From positions 2,728,001 to 2,792,000 of the forward strand of contig NZ_AP022599.1 in NCBI RefSeq assembly GCF_010725725.1: DNA of 64,000 bases, given 5' to 3'. Origin of the DNA: Mycolicibacterium pulveris (GTDB taxonomy: Bacteria; Actinomycetota; Actinomycetes; Mycobacteriales; Mycobacteriaceae). Both the position numbers and the translations under genes were made by a program. Position 1 is the stretch's first letter; each line of letters opens with the position of its first letter. Positions 31,791 through 40,891 of this stretch are shown piece after piece. The notes under the pieces were generated by a model. It made no database searches. It saw only the letters and a list, made by a program, of their open reading frames with translations, and had not been told where the DNA came from.

Positions 31791-32618
31791 GTGGCGGTAG
31801 CAGCACCCTTCACGCGCGGCATCGCCTCTCGACTCGCCGACATACCGGTCCGCAGTGTCGGGACCATCGGGCGTGGGGTGCTGCTGGCCGGCGCGATCCT
31901 GAAGTTCTCGATCAAAGACACCGTCAGGCTTCGGTTGCCGGTCGCCGAACTGCTCGTCCAGGCCTGGGTCCTGCTTCGGGTGACGGCCACGCCGGCACTG
32001 TTGATGGCGATCCCGATCGGGGCGCTGGTGTCGGTGCAGGTCGGCGGGCTGGTCAATCAGCTCGGCGCGACGTCGATGGTCGGCGCGGCCAGCGGGTTCG
32101 GCGTAATCCGGCAGGGCGCACCGATGGCGGCCGGGTTCCTGATGGGCGGGGTGGCCGCCGCAGCCATTGCCTCGGACCTGGGGGCCCGGCAGATCCGCGA
32201 GGAACTCGACGCGCTGCGGGCCATGGGTGTGGATCCGGTGCGCCGCCTGGTCGTGCCGCGGTTCCTGGCGTTGGTGCTGATCTCGCCGCTGCTCTGCTTC
32301 GTGATCATCGCCTCCGCGGTGTCGGCGTCCTATCTGATCGCCGTCGGCGTGAACGGCGTCACCGTGGGCAGCTTCTGGATGTCGTTCGGCTCGTTCGCCC
32401 GGGTGATCGATGTCTGGTTCGCGTTGGGCAAGACGCTGGTGTTCAGCGCCATCGTCGGGATCGTGTCGGCGCTGCGCGGCATCGAGGCCAGGCGTGGACC
32501 GCGCGGCGTCGCCGACGCGGTGAGCTCCGCGGTGGTGCTCAACGTGGTGTGCATCGTCATCGCCAACGTCACGATCACCCAGCTGACGTCGATGTTCTTC
32601 CCCGCGGAGGTCTCGTAG
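31791..32618 (+). CDS. yrbEA: YrbE-type ABC permease A of the mce operon
   Basis: About 275 residues, an MlaE-family integral membrane permease with about five transmembrane segments. The conserved cytoplasmic loop ADLGARQIREELDALRAMGVDP contacts the ATPase MceG. Together with yrbEB it forms the channel of an Mce lipid/sterol importer. The start is uncertain: GTG 31791 is used and ATG 31752 is possible. An overlapping 28-codon frame (31714-31800) with a good ribosome site precedes it. It overlaps yrbEB by one base (TAGTG). No mceG lies in this window; it is usually encoded elsewhere. Confidence 0.9.
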   Translation: MAVAAPFTRGIASRLADIPVRSVGTIGRGVLLAGAILKFSIKDTVRLRLPVAELLVQAWVLLRVTATPALLMAIPIGALVSVQVGGLVNQLGATSMVGAASGFGVIRQGAPMAAGFLMGGVAAAAIASDLGARQIREELDALRAMGVDPVRRLVVPRFLALVLISPLLCFVIIASAVSASYLIAVGVNGVTVGSFWMSFGSFARVIDVWFALGKTLVFSAIVGIVSALRGIEARRGPRGVADAVSSAVVLNVVCIVIANVTITQLTSMFFPAEVS

Positions 32619-33451
32619 TGGCCTCCGCGGTCGTGCTCCCGGCGCGGGACGGCACACACGGGGCGCTACGCAACGCCGGCCGATGGGTGGTGTTCATCGC
32701 GCAGACGCTGTGGTATCTGCCGCTGACGGTGCTGCGGTACCGCCGTCAGACGTGGCAGGCCATGAACGGATTGGCGTGGGGGCGCGGCTCGATCATCGTC
32801 GACGGCGGCGTGCTGAGCGTGCTGCTCATCATGGGCGCGGCGATGGGCGCCTCGGTCGCGATCGAGGCGTTCTCCATCCTGAACCTGATGGGTTTCGGCG
32901 CGCTGTCGGGCATCGTCGGCGGCGTCGCCAACGTCCGTGAGATGGCGCCGCTGGTAACGGGTATCGCGTTCGCGATCCAGGCGGGTTGCCGCATGACGGC
33001 CGAGATCGGGTCCATGCGGATCTCCGAGGAGATCGACATCACCGAGGCGATGGGGCTGCGGCCCATCCCGTTCGTGGTGGGCACGCGGCTGGTCGGCGGG
33101 ATGCTGTGCGTGATACCCGGCTACTTCGTCGTGCTGATCACCAGCTTCTACGTCGCCAACACCGTCGTCGAGGTGTTCCGCGACCAACCCGGCGGGACCT
33201 ACAACCACTACTTCGTCCAATTTCTCTCACCCGTTGACATCGGCTACTCGGCGACCAAGGCCGTCATCTTTTGCGTGCTGGTGACGCTGATCCATTGCTA
33301 TTACGGCTATTTCGCCTCCGGTGGCCCGGTAGGGGTGGGCGAGGCGTCGGGCCGCGCGGTGCGGGCCAGCCTGGTGACGATCGTGGTGGTGAACTTCACG
33401 CTGACGGTCTCGATGTGGGGCCTACAACCAGAATTCGTGTTCCGGGGGTAA
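32618..33451 (+). CDS. yrbEB: YrbE-type ABC permease B of the mce operon
   Basis: A 277-residue MlaE-family permease and partner of yrbEA. Its cytoplasmic EQ-loop-like segment reads AEIGSMRISEEIDITEAMGL and RPIPFVVGTRLVGGMLCVIP. GTG 32618 shares a base with the TAG stop of yrbEA. Hydrophobic segments include SVLLIMGAAMGASVAIEAFS and LVTIVVVNFTLTVSMWG. mceA follows 6 bases later. Confidence 0.9.
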   Translation: MASAVVLPARDGTHGALRNAGRWVVFIAQTLWYLPLTVLRYRRQTWQAMNGLAWGRGSIIVDGGVLSVLLIMGAAMGASVAIEAFSILNLMGFGALSGIVGGVANVREMAPLVTGIAFAIQAGCRMTAEIGSMRISEEIDITEAMGLRPIPFVVGTRLVGGMLCVIPGYFVVLITSFYVANTVVEVFRDQPGGTYNHYFVQFLSPVDIGYSATKAVIFCVLVTLIHCYYGYFASGGPVGVGEASGRAVRASLVTIVVVNFTLTVSMWGLQPEFVFRG

Positions 33452-33457
33452 CGGGGA

Positions 33458-34480
33458 ATGCTCTTTCGGACCACCGCCGAACAGGAAGCGCGCCTCCTGG
33501 CGCGCATCGGGCTTGCGCTCGTGGCCGCCGTCGCGATGGTGGCCGCACTGATCGTTCTCAACCCGTTCAGCCGTGCCGAACCGCGCACCTCGATCACCGT
33601 CGACACGCCCTACGTCGGTCAGGGCGTGGCGCGCGGAGCCCCGGTGATCATGCACGGCATCCGGGTGGGCGAGGTGGCCTCGGTCAGCAGCCGACCACAG
33701 GGCGGCGTCCGTCTGCACCTCGCGCTTGCGCCGGGCCCGACCGAGGGGCTCACCGACACGCTGGCCATCGACTTTCGGCCGTCGAACTACTTCGGCGTCA
33801 CCGGCGTGAACCTGATTCGTGGAGCGGCCGGCGGGAATTTACTGCGTGACGGCGCCCAACTCGACCTGGTCCCTCGGGGCAACTACACCATGCAGTCGTT
33901 GATCTCTCGGGTCGGTGAGCTCACCAACGGTGTCGTGACACCGGAGCTGGTCTCGGTCATCGACCGGGCCACCCGCTACGTCGACGGCCTCAACCCGTTG
34001 ATGGAAACGATGCTGCTGGTCGCCAACGCGGTCACCAAGGTCCAGACCGTGAGCGCCGGGCGGCTGGTCCGCAATACCGCCGGAATAGCCGTCGCTGCAC
34101 CGTCTTTCGTCGACGGTGCCGCCGATCTGGCGCAGCGGCTCAACGACAACGGCTTGGTCGGCGACGAGGAGTTCTTCCAGGACCGCTTCCTGGCGACCGT
34201 GCAGCTTGCCTCGACCGGATTGTTCGGCGCGGTCGGGCAGCTGCTGTCGTCGCACGTCGATGACCTTCTTCCGGCGACGCAGGTGGTGCGTACCCTTGCC
34301 ACCCCAGTACCCGGAATCGCTCGCGCACGGAACATCTCGGGAACCCTGGTCGAACTGCGGCGCCGGTTCGAGCTCATGTATCAGGGTTCGCCGGAGCAGC
34401 GTGCGCTGCAGGTGCACATCACTCTCGACACCCTGCCCGGCGTGGCCGCGCCGCTGGATGCGATGGGGGCCCCTCGATGA
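33458..34480 (+). CDS. mceA: Mce-family protein A
   Basis: A 340-residue substrate-channel subunit. One N-terminal transmembrane helix (IGLALVAAVAMVAALIVLNP) is followed by the MlaD/MCE domain (about 45-120: VGQGVARGAPVIMHGIRVGEVASV, with FRPSNYFGVTGVNLI) and a long helical region. Mce A-F proteins form a heterohexameric periplasmic tube for lipids. The protein is shorter than Mce1A-Mce4A and lacks a Pro-rich tail. It overlaps mceB by 4 bases (ATGA). The symbol marks position in the operon, not orthology to a numbered mce. Confidence 0.88.
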   Translation: MLFRTTAEQEARLLARIGLALVAAVAMVAALIVLNPFSRAEPRTSITVDTPYVGQGVARGAPVIMHGIRVGEVASVSSRPQGGVRLHLALAPGPTEGLTDTLAIDFRPSNYFGVTGVNLIRGAAGGNLLRDGAQLDLVPRGNYTMQSLISRVGELTNGVVTPELVSVIDRATRYVDGLNPLMETMLLVANAVTKVQTVSAGRLVRNTAGIAVAAPSFVDGAADLAQRLNDNGLVGDEEFFQDRFLATVQLASTGLFGAVGQLLSSHVDDLLPATQVVRTLATPVPGIARARNISGTLVELRRRFELMYQGSPEQRALQVHITLDTLPGVAAPLDAMGAPR

Positions 34481-35508
34481 GGGACCGGCCCCGGATCATC
34501 ACGCCGACGGGTGCGGTGTGGCGCCTGGTGTTGAGTGCGGTCGTCGCGATCACGTTGGGGGTCGTGGTCATCAACGTGCTGCGTCAACCGGTCGACGGCC
34601 AAACACGGTCGTATTCCGCGGAGTTCACCGACGCCTCCGGCCTGCACACAGACGCCGACGTCCGGGTGCGTGGCGTACGGGTCGGCAAGGTCGAGTCGGT
34701 CGAGCTGACCCGCCGGGCCGGCCAGAGCGTCGCCAAGGTCGGTTTCACCATGGAGGACCGGTTCGCCGTCGTGCCCGCGTCCCGATTGGCCATCAAGTTC
34801 CAGGCGCTGACCGGTCTGCGCTACCTCGAGGTCATCGACCCGCTCGAAGGCGCTACTGGTGAAGCGGCCCGACTCGTCACCGTCATACCCACCACGATGA
34901 CGCGGCCATCGCTGGACATCACGACCCTGTTCAACGGGTTGCAGCCGGTGCTCGCGACGCTGAGCCCCGAGCAGATCAACACGTTCACCGACAACGTCGC
35001 GACATTCCTGTCCGGTGACGGCGACGGGGTGGGCCCGATGCTGGACAGCATCCGTCAGCTCACCGGATTCGTCTCCGATCGGCAATCGGTGATCTCGACG
35101 CTGATGCACAACCTCAGCGCCCTCTCGGAGGCCGTCGGCGGCCAGTCCAGCGAGATGATCCAGCTGCTGGAGTGGGCGAACCGCCCCATCGACGCGGCCA
35201 TGAGCGTGCTCGACGAGTTCCGCAAATCCGACCTGTACGGGCCCCAGTTCACCCAGGCGGTCGTACGGCTGCTCAAAAGCCTGGGCTTGGAGTACGGCGC
35301 CGACATCAGCGACGGTCTCGACAGGGCGCTGACCAACTTCAACGACGCCATCGACAGCTTCAAGATGGTCCCGGTGGTGTGGGAGAACATCGGTCCGCCC
35401 TCGGCGAACGGGGCCGACATCGTGCCGTGTTCGCGGGGGCGCGCCCAGCTACCGGAGACCATGGACGTCCTGATCAACGGACAGCGGGTGGTGCTGTGCA
35501 ACCCATGA
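34477..35508 (+). CDS. mceB: Mce-family protein B
   Basis: A 343-residue protein. It has a transmembrane helix (LVLSAVVAITLGVVVINVLR), an MCE domain (about 45-125: FTDASGLHTDADVRVRGVRVGKVESVEL) and a helical DUF3407-like part (VLATLSPEQINTFTDNVATF). The mature end carries two Cys (VPCSRG, VVLCNP), a typical pair in Mce B proteins. Its start overlaps mceA and its stop overlaps mceC (ATGA), so translation is coupled across the operon. Confidence 0.88.
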   Translation: MRDRPRIITPTGAVWRLVLSAVVAITLGVVVINVLRQPVDGQTRSYSAEFTDASGLHTDADVRVRGVRVGKVESVELTRRAGQSVAKVGFTMEDRFAVVPASRLAIKFQALTGLRYLEVIDPLEGATGEAARLVTVIPTTMTRPSLDITTLFNGLQPVLATLSPEQINTFTDNVATFLSGDGDGVGPMLDSIRQLTGFVSDRQSVISTLMHNLSALSEAVGGQSSEMIQLLEWANRPIDAAMSVLDEFRKSDLYGPQFTQAVVRLLKSLGLEYGADISDGLDRALTNFNDAIDSFKMVPVVWENIGPPSANGADIVPCSRGRAQLPETMDVLINGQRVVLCNP

Positions 35509-36473
35509 AACCCCTACGGGCGCTCGGTCATCCGAACGTGCTGGGTATCGCCGCGTTGATCATGGCCGGTGTTGTCGTGCTGACCGCGGGCATCCTCTAC
35601 GTCAGCCCGCCCGGGCAACAGACCGTGGTTTTCTACACCGACGACTCCGCGGCCATCCGTCCTGGTGACGCGGTGCGGATCGCGGGGGTCAACGTCGGCA
35701 AGATCAAGGACCTGTCGATCGAGCCGCAACAGGTCAGGGTCCGCGCCACGGTCGCCAAAGACGTGTTCGTCGGCGATCAGTCCCAGATCGAGGTGCGCAT
35801 GCGCACCGTGGTCGGCGGCTACTACACCGCGATCGTGTCACTGGGTGATGAACCGTTGGGCGACAACGCTATCCCCCTCGACCGCGTCACGATGCCCTAC
35901 AACCTGGTCCGCACGGTCACCGAAGCCACCAGGATCACCGACGAGGTGGACGCGAAGCCGATCCGGGAATCGCTGGCCAACCTGCAGCGTGGCCTGACCG
36001 GCAACAACGTCGAAACCCTTTCGGCCATCATGGATGCCGGAGACAGCTTGACCGCGGCCATCGACCAGCAGCGCGGCCAGATCTCGGCGATCCTCAACCT
36101 GTCCGACGAGTACATCCAGTCCCTGGCCGGCTACACCGGTCAGCTCAAGGCGATGTTGTCGAAGGTCTCGATCATCGAGCAGACCCTGGTGCTGTACTCG
36201 CAGGGGTTCGGGCAGGCGTTGGCGGGGATGGGCGACATCCTCGACTCCCTCAACCCGGTCGGCCGGTTCTACGCCGACCACCGCGACAAGTTCATCGAGA
36301 AGGTCCGCAACTGGCAGCAGATCGTCCAGACCTGGGCCGACCGCAGCGGTTTGGTGGTGCGCGGGCTGCGTCGGGTGCGGGACAAGCTCGAACGTGTCCT
36401 CGACGCGCAGAACGCCCGGCCGCAGCTGCTGGCCACCGACCTGTGCATCCCGGTTCCGGGGAGTGCGTGCTGA
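35505..36473 (+). CDS. mceC: Mce-family protein C
   Basis: A 322-residue protein. It has a transmembrane helix (VLGIAALIMAGVVVLTAGIL), an MCE domain (FYTDDSAAIRPGDAVRIAGVNVGKIKDLSIE, with VGGYYTAIVSLGD) and a helical domain (TLSAIMDAGDSLTAAIDQQR). The C-terminus has a Cys pair (ATDLCIPVPGSAC). Mce1C-type Pro-rich tails are absent. It overlaps mceB by 4 bases and shares a base with the mceD start (TGATG). Confidence 0.88.
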   Translation: MKPLRALGHPNVLGIAALIMAGVVVLTAGILYVSPPGQQTVVFYTDDSAAIRPGDAVRIAGVNVGKIKDLSIEPQQVRVRATVAKDVFVGDQSQIEVRMRTVVGGYYTAIVSLGDEPLGDNAIPLDRVTMPYNLVRTVTEATRITDEVDAKPIRESLANLQRGLTGNNVETLSAIMDAGDSLTAAIDQQRGQISAILNLSDEYIQSLAGYTGQLKAMLSKVSIIEQTLVLYSQGFGQALAGMGDILDSLNPVGRFYADHRDKFIEKVRNWQQIVQTWADRSGLVVRGLRRVRDKLERVLDAQNARPQLLATDLCIPVPGSAC

Positions 36474-37552
36474 TGCGCACTTGCACACGCAGACTGGCAG
36501 CCCTGGTTGTCGCGATCGTCACCGTCGCCGCGGCGGTGGCCGGATGCGGTGCGGGCGAACACGCCGCCGAGCGCACCTACTGCGCGCTCATGGCCGACGG
36601 CATCGGCCTGTACGCCGGTAACGCGGTGACCCAGATGGGTTTTCGGATCGGCACCGTCACCTCGGTCGAGCCGGGGTTGCACGACGTCCGGGTCGGCTTC
36701 ATCCTGAGCTCCCCGCGCCAGATCCCCGCCGACGTCAAGGCGGTCATCCGGTCGATGTCGATCCTGGCCGACCGATCCCTGGAACTGGTCGGCAATTACA
36801 CCCACGGCCCCGAACTGGCGAACGACAGCTGTATCCCGCTGGAGCGCACCGCAACCCCCAAGACCCTTTCGGAGATCGTCGGTTCGATCGCCACCTTCAC
36901 CGACACGTTGAGCCCCGAGGACTCGACCGATGTGGCCGGCACCATCGCCGGTCTCGACCGGGCCTTCGCCGGTCAAGGTGCCCGCACCCGCGAGTTCCTC
37001 ACCCGCCTTTCGAACGTGCTGGAGACCCCCGACCAGGCCATCAGCGACATCGGCTCCATCCTGACGAACATGGCTCATCTGACCGGCGAATTGAGCGCGG
37101 TGCGGGGCACCCTCAAACAGGTGATGCTCGACGCCGAAGCGACCACACCGGATCTGGTGGTGGCCACCGACGGGGTCAGACGCATGACCCGAACACTGCC
37201 GCTGTTGGTCACGGCGGTCGCCGATCTCGAACGCGAACTCGGCGAGCAGACCCAGCTGGTGCTGGACACGGTATCGGTGCCGCTGCGCAAGGCCAGCCCA
37301 CACGCGAGGGCGTTGTCCGACCTGCTCAACCCGGTCCCGGGCTGGATCATGACGGCCTCGGACCGGTTCAACGAGCAAGGCCTGCAACTCAAGTGGCGTC
37401 CCCCGATGTTCAGGATCCGCACTCAGGACGGGCTTCTGCTGTGCGGCATCATGAACTCGCGGGTGCCCGGCAGCTGCGCCGACGTCGCCGGCACCCCGTA
37501 CGCCGTCGATGTGGCCCTGCTGCAGTACGCGATCACGGAGGCGAGCCGATGA
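36473..37552 (+). CDS. mceD: Mce-family protein D with lipobox
   Basis: A 359-residue protein. The N-terminus LAALVVAIVTVAAAVAGCGA carries a good lipobox (AVAGC), predicting a lipoprotein rather than a simple transmembrane anchor, which is unusual for the fourth Mce position. The MCE domain reads LYAGNAVTQMGFRIGTVTSV, then VIRSMSILADRSLELVGNY. The helical region and a terminal Cys pair (LLLCGIM, GSCADVAG) follow. ATG 36473 overlaps the mceC stop, and its stop overlaps mceE (ATGA). Confidence 0.85.
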   Translation: MRTCTRRLAALVVAIVTVAAAVAGCGAGEHAAERTYCALMADGIGLYAGNAVTQMGFRIGTVTSVEPGLHDVRVGFILSSPRQIPADVKAVIRSMSILADRSLELVGNYTHGPELANDSCIPLERTATPKTLSEIVGSIATFTDTLSPEDSTDVAGTIAGLDRAFAGQGARTREFLTRLSNVLETPDQAISDIGSILTNMAHLTGELSAVRGTLKQVMLDAEATTPDLVVATDGVRRMTRTLPLLVTAVADLERELGEQTQLVLDTVSVPLRKASPHARALSDLLNPVPGWIMTASDRFNEQGLQLKWRPPMFRIRTQDGLLLCGIMNSRVPGSCADVAGTPYAVDVALLQYAITEASR

Positions 37553-38544
37553 CCCGGCGGCTCACCCGCGTGCTCGGCGCCCTCGCAAGTCTGGTGCTGG
37601 TCTCCTCCTGTTCGGCGTTGACCGTCGATTCGCTGCCGCAACCCGGCGGGGACCGCGACGGCTATGACGTGCGGCTCGAGTTCGCCAACGTGCTCAACCT
37701 GCCAGACCGGGCACGGGTGGTGATGGACGGCGTCACCGTCGGCGTGGTCACCGATGTCGAAGTCGTCGGCGATCGGGTCGATGTCATGTCGCGCATCGAC
37801 TCCGGGGTCGTCATCCCGTCGGACATCCGCGGAATCCTGCAACAGCCCACCGTGCTCGGCGACATCTACGTGGCGCTGCAACGCAGTCCGGACACTGCGA
37901 ACTCCGCACCGCCGTTGCGGCCCGGCGACACTGTCCCGCTGGCCCACACCACCTCGCCGCCGCAGATCGAAGACACCATCGCGACCCTCGCCAACTTCGT
38001 CGCCAGCGGCTCGATCCAGCGCGCCCAGGACGCCATGATCGGCTTGAACCGCGTCGCCCAGACCAGCGACATCGAACTCGGCGCGGTGATGACCCAGGTG
38101 AGCACCAACCTCTCCGAACTGGCCGACAACCTGGAGTCGGTCGCCCTCACGCTCGACGGATTGACCGACACCGCAACGGTGTTGAGCAGCAGGCGGGCGG
38201 CCATCGGGCACTGGTTCTCCCCGGCCGGCATGCTCGGCTTCGACCGTGCCACCCAGGTGACTTCGCGGCTGGGTGTGATGATCCCGTCGATCGGCAGCGT
38301 CTACAGCGGCGGGTTCTGGCTGGTGCCGATGCTCACCACGTTGGGCGACGCATGGGGCTCCGTGCAGGCGACGAAATGGGCCGTGGAGGATGAGCTACCG
38401 CGGTGGAGAAGCCTGTTCACCGACTACTTCCTGCCCCAGGACAAGTATCCGGCGATCAACATCACCTCGATCGTCGGACCCGACGGCCGCGAGCTGTCCG
38501 GCGACGTCGCCGATGTGCTACGCATCCTGGGAGCCGCGCCGTGA
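37549..38544 (+). CDS. mceE: Mce-family lipoprotein E
   Basis: A 331-residue protein. The signal MTRRLTRVLGALASLVLVSSC ends in lipobox VSSC, as expected for the fifth Mce (LprK-like). The MCE domain reads FANVLNLPDRARVVMDGVTVGVVTDVEV, then ILQQPTVLGDIYVALQ. A helical domain follows (LANFVASGSIQRAQDAMIGL). It directly follows another predicted lipoprotein (mceD). The stop overlaps the mceF GTG start (GTGA). Confidence 0.88.
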   Translation: MTRRLTRVLGALASLVLVSSCSALTVDSLPQPGGDRDGYDVRLEFANVLNLPDRARVVMDGVTVGVVTDVEVVGDRVDVMSRIDSGVVIPSDIRGILQQPTVLGDIYVALQRSPDTANSAPPLRPGDTVPLAHTTSPPQIEDTIATLANFVASGSIQRAQDAMIGLNRVAQTSDIELGAVMTQVSTNLSELADNLESVALTLDGLTDTATVLSSRRAAIGHWFSPAGMLGFDRATQVTSRLGVMIPSIGSVYSGGFWLVPMLTTLGDAWGSVQATKWAVEDELPRWRSLFTDYFLPQDKYPAINITSIVGPDGRELSGDVADVLRILGAAP

Positions 38545-39512
38545 CCGCACGAACCATGCGTAACCTGCTCTCGCTCACCGCGTCGGTGATCATCGTCGTG
38601 TTCGCGATCGGCCACATCGCCGGGCTGGGGGTGCGGCTCGGCCCGCCGGAGCATCGGACCAATCTGTCGATGGCCGTGGCGAACATCAACGGTCTGGTCG
38701 TCGGATCCAACGTGCTGTTGCGGGGCGTCCCGGTGGGCAAGGTGACCGGTATCGAGGCGTCCGTCGACCAGGCCACCATCGACTTCTACATCGATGGCGC
38801 CCACCAGATTCCGGCCGACAGCATGGTGCGGCTGGACAACCTGTCCGCGCTCGGGGAGGCCTACATCGGGTTCTTCCCGCTCAGCTCCGACGGTCCGATG
38901 CTCGTCGAGGGCCAACGCATCGCCGCCGAGGCCGTCACGACTCCGCCGACGATCTCCGACCTCGCGGTCAGCGTGGGACGGATCCTGCAACAGGCCGAAC
39001 CGGATCAGCTGAAGCGGATTGTCGCAGAAGCCGACGTCGCTCTGGCCGACCCGGATGTGGTGCTGCCCAACCTGAGCCGCGCCGGAACGCTGCTGCGCAA
39101 CGAGGCGAAGAGCATGAACGGCCACGGCCAGGAACTGTTGACCAACGTGCAGACCCTGCTGCGCAACGCCGGCTTCGTCGGCCCCACGCTCGCGCGTCTG
39201 GCGCCCCAGCTGCGGCTCCTCGGCCCCAACATGCACGGCATCTTCGCCGGCGCCATGGACCTCGTGCTCGCCGGATCGCCGGAAGCCATCGAGCGGCTGC
39301 ACGCCTACCTGACGCGGATCCAGAAGTTCCTCGACACCCGGGCCCCCGACATCAAGGTGCTGGCCGAGACGCTGTTACCCAACATCCGCTCGATCGGGTC
39401 GGCGTTGACCAACTTCGACACCGGCCGGTTACTGGACAACATGCTGCGCGGCGTCCCCGAAGACGGTGCGATCGATCTGCGCGTCACAATGCTTCCACCA
39501 CAACAGCCGTGA
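38541..39512 (+). CDS. mceF: Mce-family protein F
   Basis: A 323-residue protein. It has a transmembrane helix (LLSLTASVIIVVFAIGHIAG), an MCE domain (ANINGLVVGSNVLLRGVPVGKVTGIEAS, then VRLDNLSALGEAYIGFFPL) and a helical domain of about 180 residues. There is no extended C-terminal tail, so it is shorter than Mce1F or Mce4F. GTG 38541 overlaps the mceE stop. It is the last core Mce gene, followed 18 bases later by an accessory gene. Confidence 0.88.
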   Translation: MTARTMRNLLSLTASVIIVVFAIGHIAGLGVRLGPPEHRTNLSMAVANINGLVVGSNVLLRGVPVGKVTGIEASVDQATIDFYIDGAHQIPADSMVRLDNLSALGEAYIGFFPLSSDGPMLVEGQRIAAEAVTTPPTISDLAVSVGRILQQAEPDQLKRIVAEADVALADPDVVLPNLSRAGTLLRNEAKSMNGHGQELLTNVQTLLRNAGFVGPTLARLAPQLRLLGPNMHGIFAGAMDLVLAGSPEAIERLHAYLTRIQKFLDTRAPDIKVLAETLLPNIRSIGSALTNFDTGRLLDNMLRGVPEDGAIDLRVTMLPPQQP

Positions 39513-39530
39513 GCACTCAGCAGGAAGGGC

Positions 39531-40139
39531 ATGCACATGGTCGACGAGAACACTGACGAGACCGACGACACCGCGGCGACGGATTCCCCGACGCCGCAAG
39601 GCGAGCCGGTGGGCGGGCGCCAGATATCGATCTCGCTGCGCACTTTGGCGCTGAGCGTCGTGGTGCTGGCGTTGGCGGTCGGCGTTGCCGTGCTGGGATG
39701 GTTATATCTCAACGCTCGAAGCGAACTCGACGCGCAGGCCCGTCAGGCCGCGGACAACCAGCGCGCGCAGGAGATCGCGCTGAACTACGCCGTCGAGGCG
39801 GCTCAGATGGATTTCCGCGACCTGACCGCGTGGAAGGCACGCTTGGTGGCCGGCACTTCCCCGGAGCTGAACAAGCGCCTCAGCGAGGCAGCCGACTCGA
39901 TGGAGCAGATCCTGACCCCGCTGCAGTGGGAGTCGACGGCCAAACCGTTGGCCGCGATCGTGCGCTCCACCGCCGGTGGCGCGTACGTCGTCGACGCGTT
40001 CGTCAGCGTGCTGACCAAGACGACCCAGGCGCCGGAGGGGCTGCAGTCGACCGCGACCTACAGCGTCACGATCGACAGCAACCAGGACTGGTTGATCACC
40101 GATGTCGGTGGAATCGACGCCGTGCTCGGTTCGCGATAG
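39531..40139 (+). CDS. Mce-associated membrane (Mas/Mam-like) protein
   Basis: A 202-residue protein. A cytosolic Asp/Thr/Glu-rich start (VDENTDETDDTAATDSPTPQ) precedes one transmembrane helix (LALSVVVLALAVGVAVLGWL). The external alpha+beta domain (about 70-200: YAVEAAQMDFRDLTAWKARL, ending NQDWLITDVGGIDAVL) has the shape of Mce-associated membrane proteins, which stabilise Mce complexes. AAGGG precedes the start; ATG 39537 is an alternative. The stop shares a base with the next GTG (TAGTG). Confidence 0.82.
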   Translation: MHMVDENTDETDDTAATDSPTPQGEPVGGRQISISLRTLALSVVVLALAVGVAVLGWLYLNARSELDAQARQAADNQRAQEIALNYAVEAAQMDFRDLTAWKARLVAGTSPELNKRLSEAADSMEQILTPLQWESTAKPLAAIVRSTAGGAYVVDAFVSVLTKTTQAPEGLQSTATYSVTIDSNQDWLITDVGGIDAVLGSR

Positions 40140-40774
40140 TGAATTTGGTGATGGGCAAGGTGTTTCGGGGTGTCGCCGCGGTGACGGCGAGCCTGTTGAT
40201 GAGCGCCGTGCTGGCGGTGGCCGGGACGGTGGCGGTCGCGGTCGCCGATCCGCCACCGGATCCGGTTGGCCACGAGCCTCCGCCGCCACGGTTGCCCATG
40301 GTGGTGCCGACGGCCTCGGACTGGGAACCCAAGTTCCCGCCCCCGTATGACCAGTCGCGCCGCCATGTCACCGACGCCGACATCGCCGCCCAGCGCGAGA
40401 TGTGTCAGTGGTTCACCGAACAGTACGGCGAGTTGCTGCAACAGATCGACCGCTTCAACATCAAGCTGATCAGCCGCCACGGCAACTGGGCCGCCGACGA
40501 CGTGATGGCCCACGCCGATGCCGTCACCGCCAACATCGACCAGTCGGTGGCCTTCCTCACACCCCGCGCACAAGCGCTGACCCAGACCCGAACGTTCGCC
40601 GGTGACAACTACTTTCCGCTGTATCAGGGCGAAAGCTTCTACCTGATGTGGCAACACCTGTCCAATGTCAGCGCAGGAATCCGCGGGCGCCAACCGGCGT
40701 GGTTCACCGGACCCTCGGTGCAGCGCTTCAAGTACTGGGGCAGCAGGATCAACCGCTCACAAGTCTGTCGCTGA
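40139..40774 (+). CDS. Secreted protein at the end of the mce operon, function unknown
   Basis: About 211 residues (GTG 40139 overlapping the upstream TAG; ATG 40151 is also possible). The signal peptide AAVTASLLMSAVLAVAGTVA is cleaved near AVAVADPP. A Pro-rich linker (DPPPDPVGHEPPPPRLP) leads to a helical domain of about 140 residues with two Cys (REMCQWF and a C-terminal QVCR). I recognise no family. The overlap with the Mce-associated gene ties it to this transport system. Confidence 0.72.
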   Translation: MNLVMGKVFRGVAAVTASLLMSAVLAVAGTVAVAVADPPPDPVGHEPPPPRLPMVVPTASDWEPKFPPPYDQSRRHVTDADIAAQREMCQWFTEQYGELLQQIDRFNIKLISRHGNWAADDVMAHADAVTANIDQSVAFLTPRAQALTQTRTFAGDNYFPLYQGESFYLMWQHLSNVSAGIRGRQPAWFTGPSVQRFKYWGSRINRSQVCR

Positions 40775-40812
40775 GCCGATCCCGCGAAAGCGCGCGCCTC
40801 TCCCGGCCCAAC

Positions 40813-40867
40813 GGGACATTTGGGTGGGAAAGTGCGAGCAGTTTTCGCCATGTCGTCGATCTGGGCG
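40813..40867. repeat. Dispersed ~55-bp repeat, copy C
   Basis: It runs from GGGACATTTGGGTGGGAAAG through AGTTTTCGCCATGTCGTCGATCTGGGCG. It closely matches copy B with scattered substitutions. It is located about 38 bases after the last mce-operon gene and before the convergent oxygenase gene, again a 3'-end position. Confidence 0.65.
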
Positions 40868-40891
40868 TGCATGGCGGGCAGCCCTGCCTGC

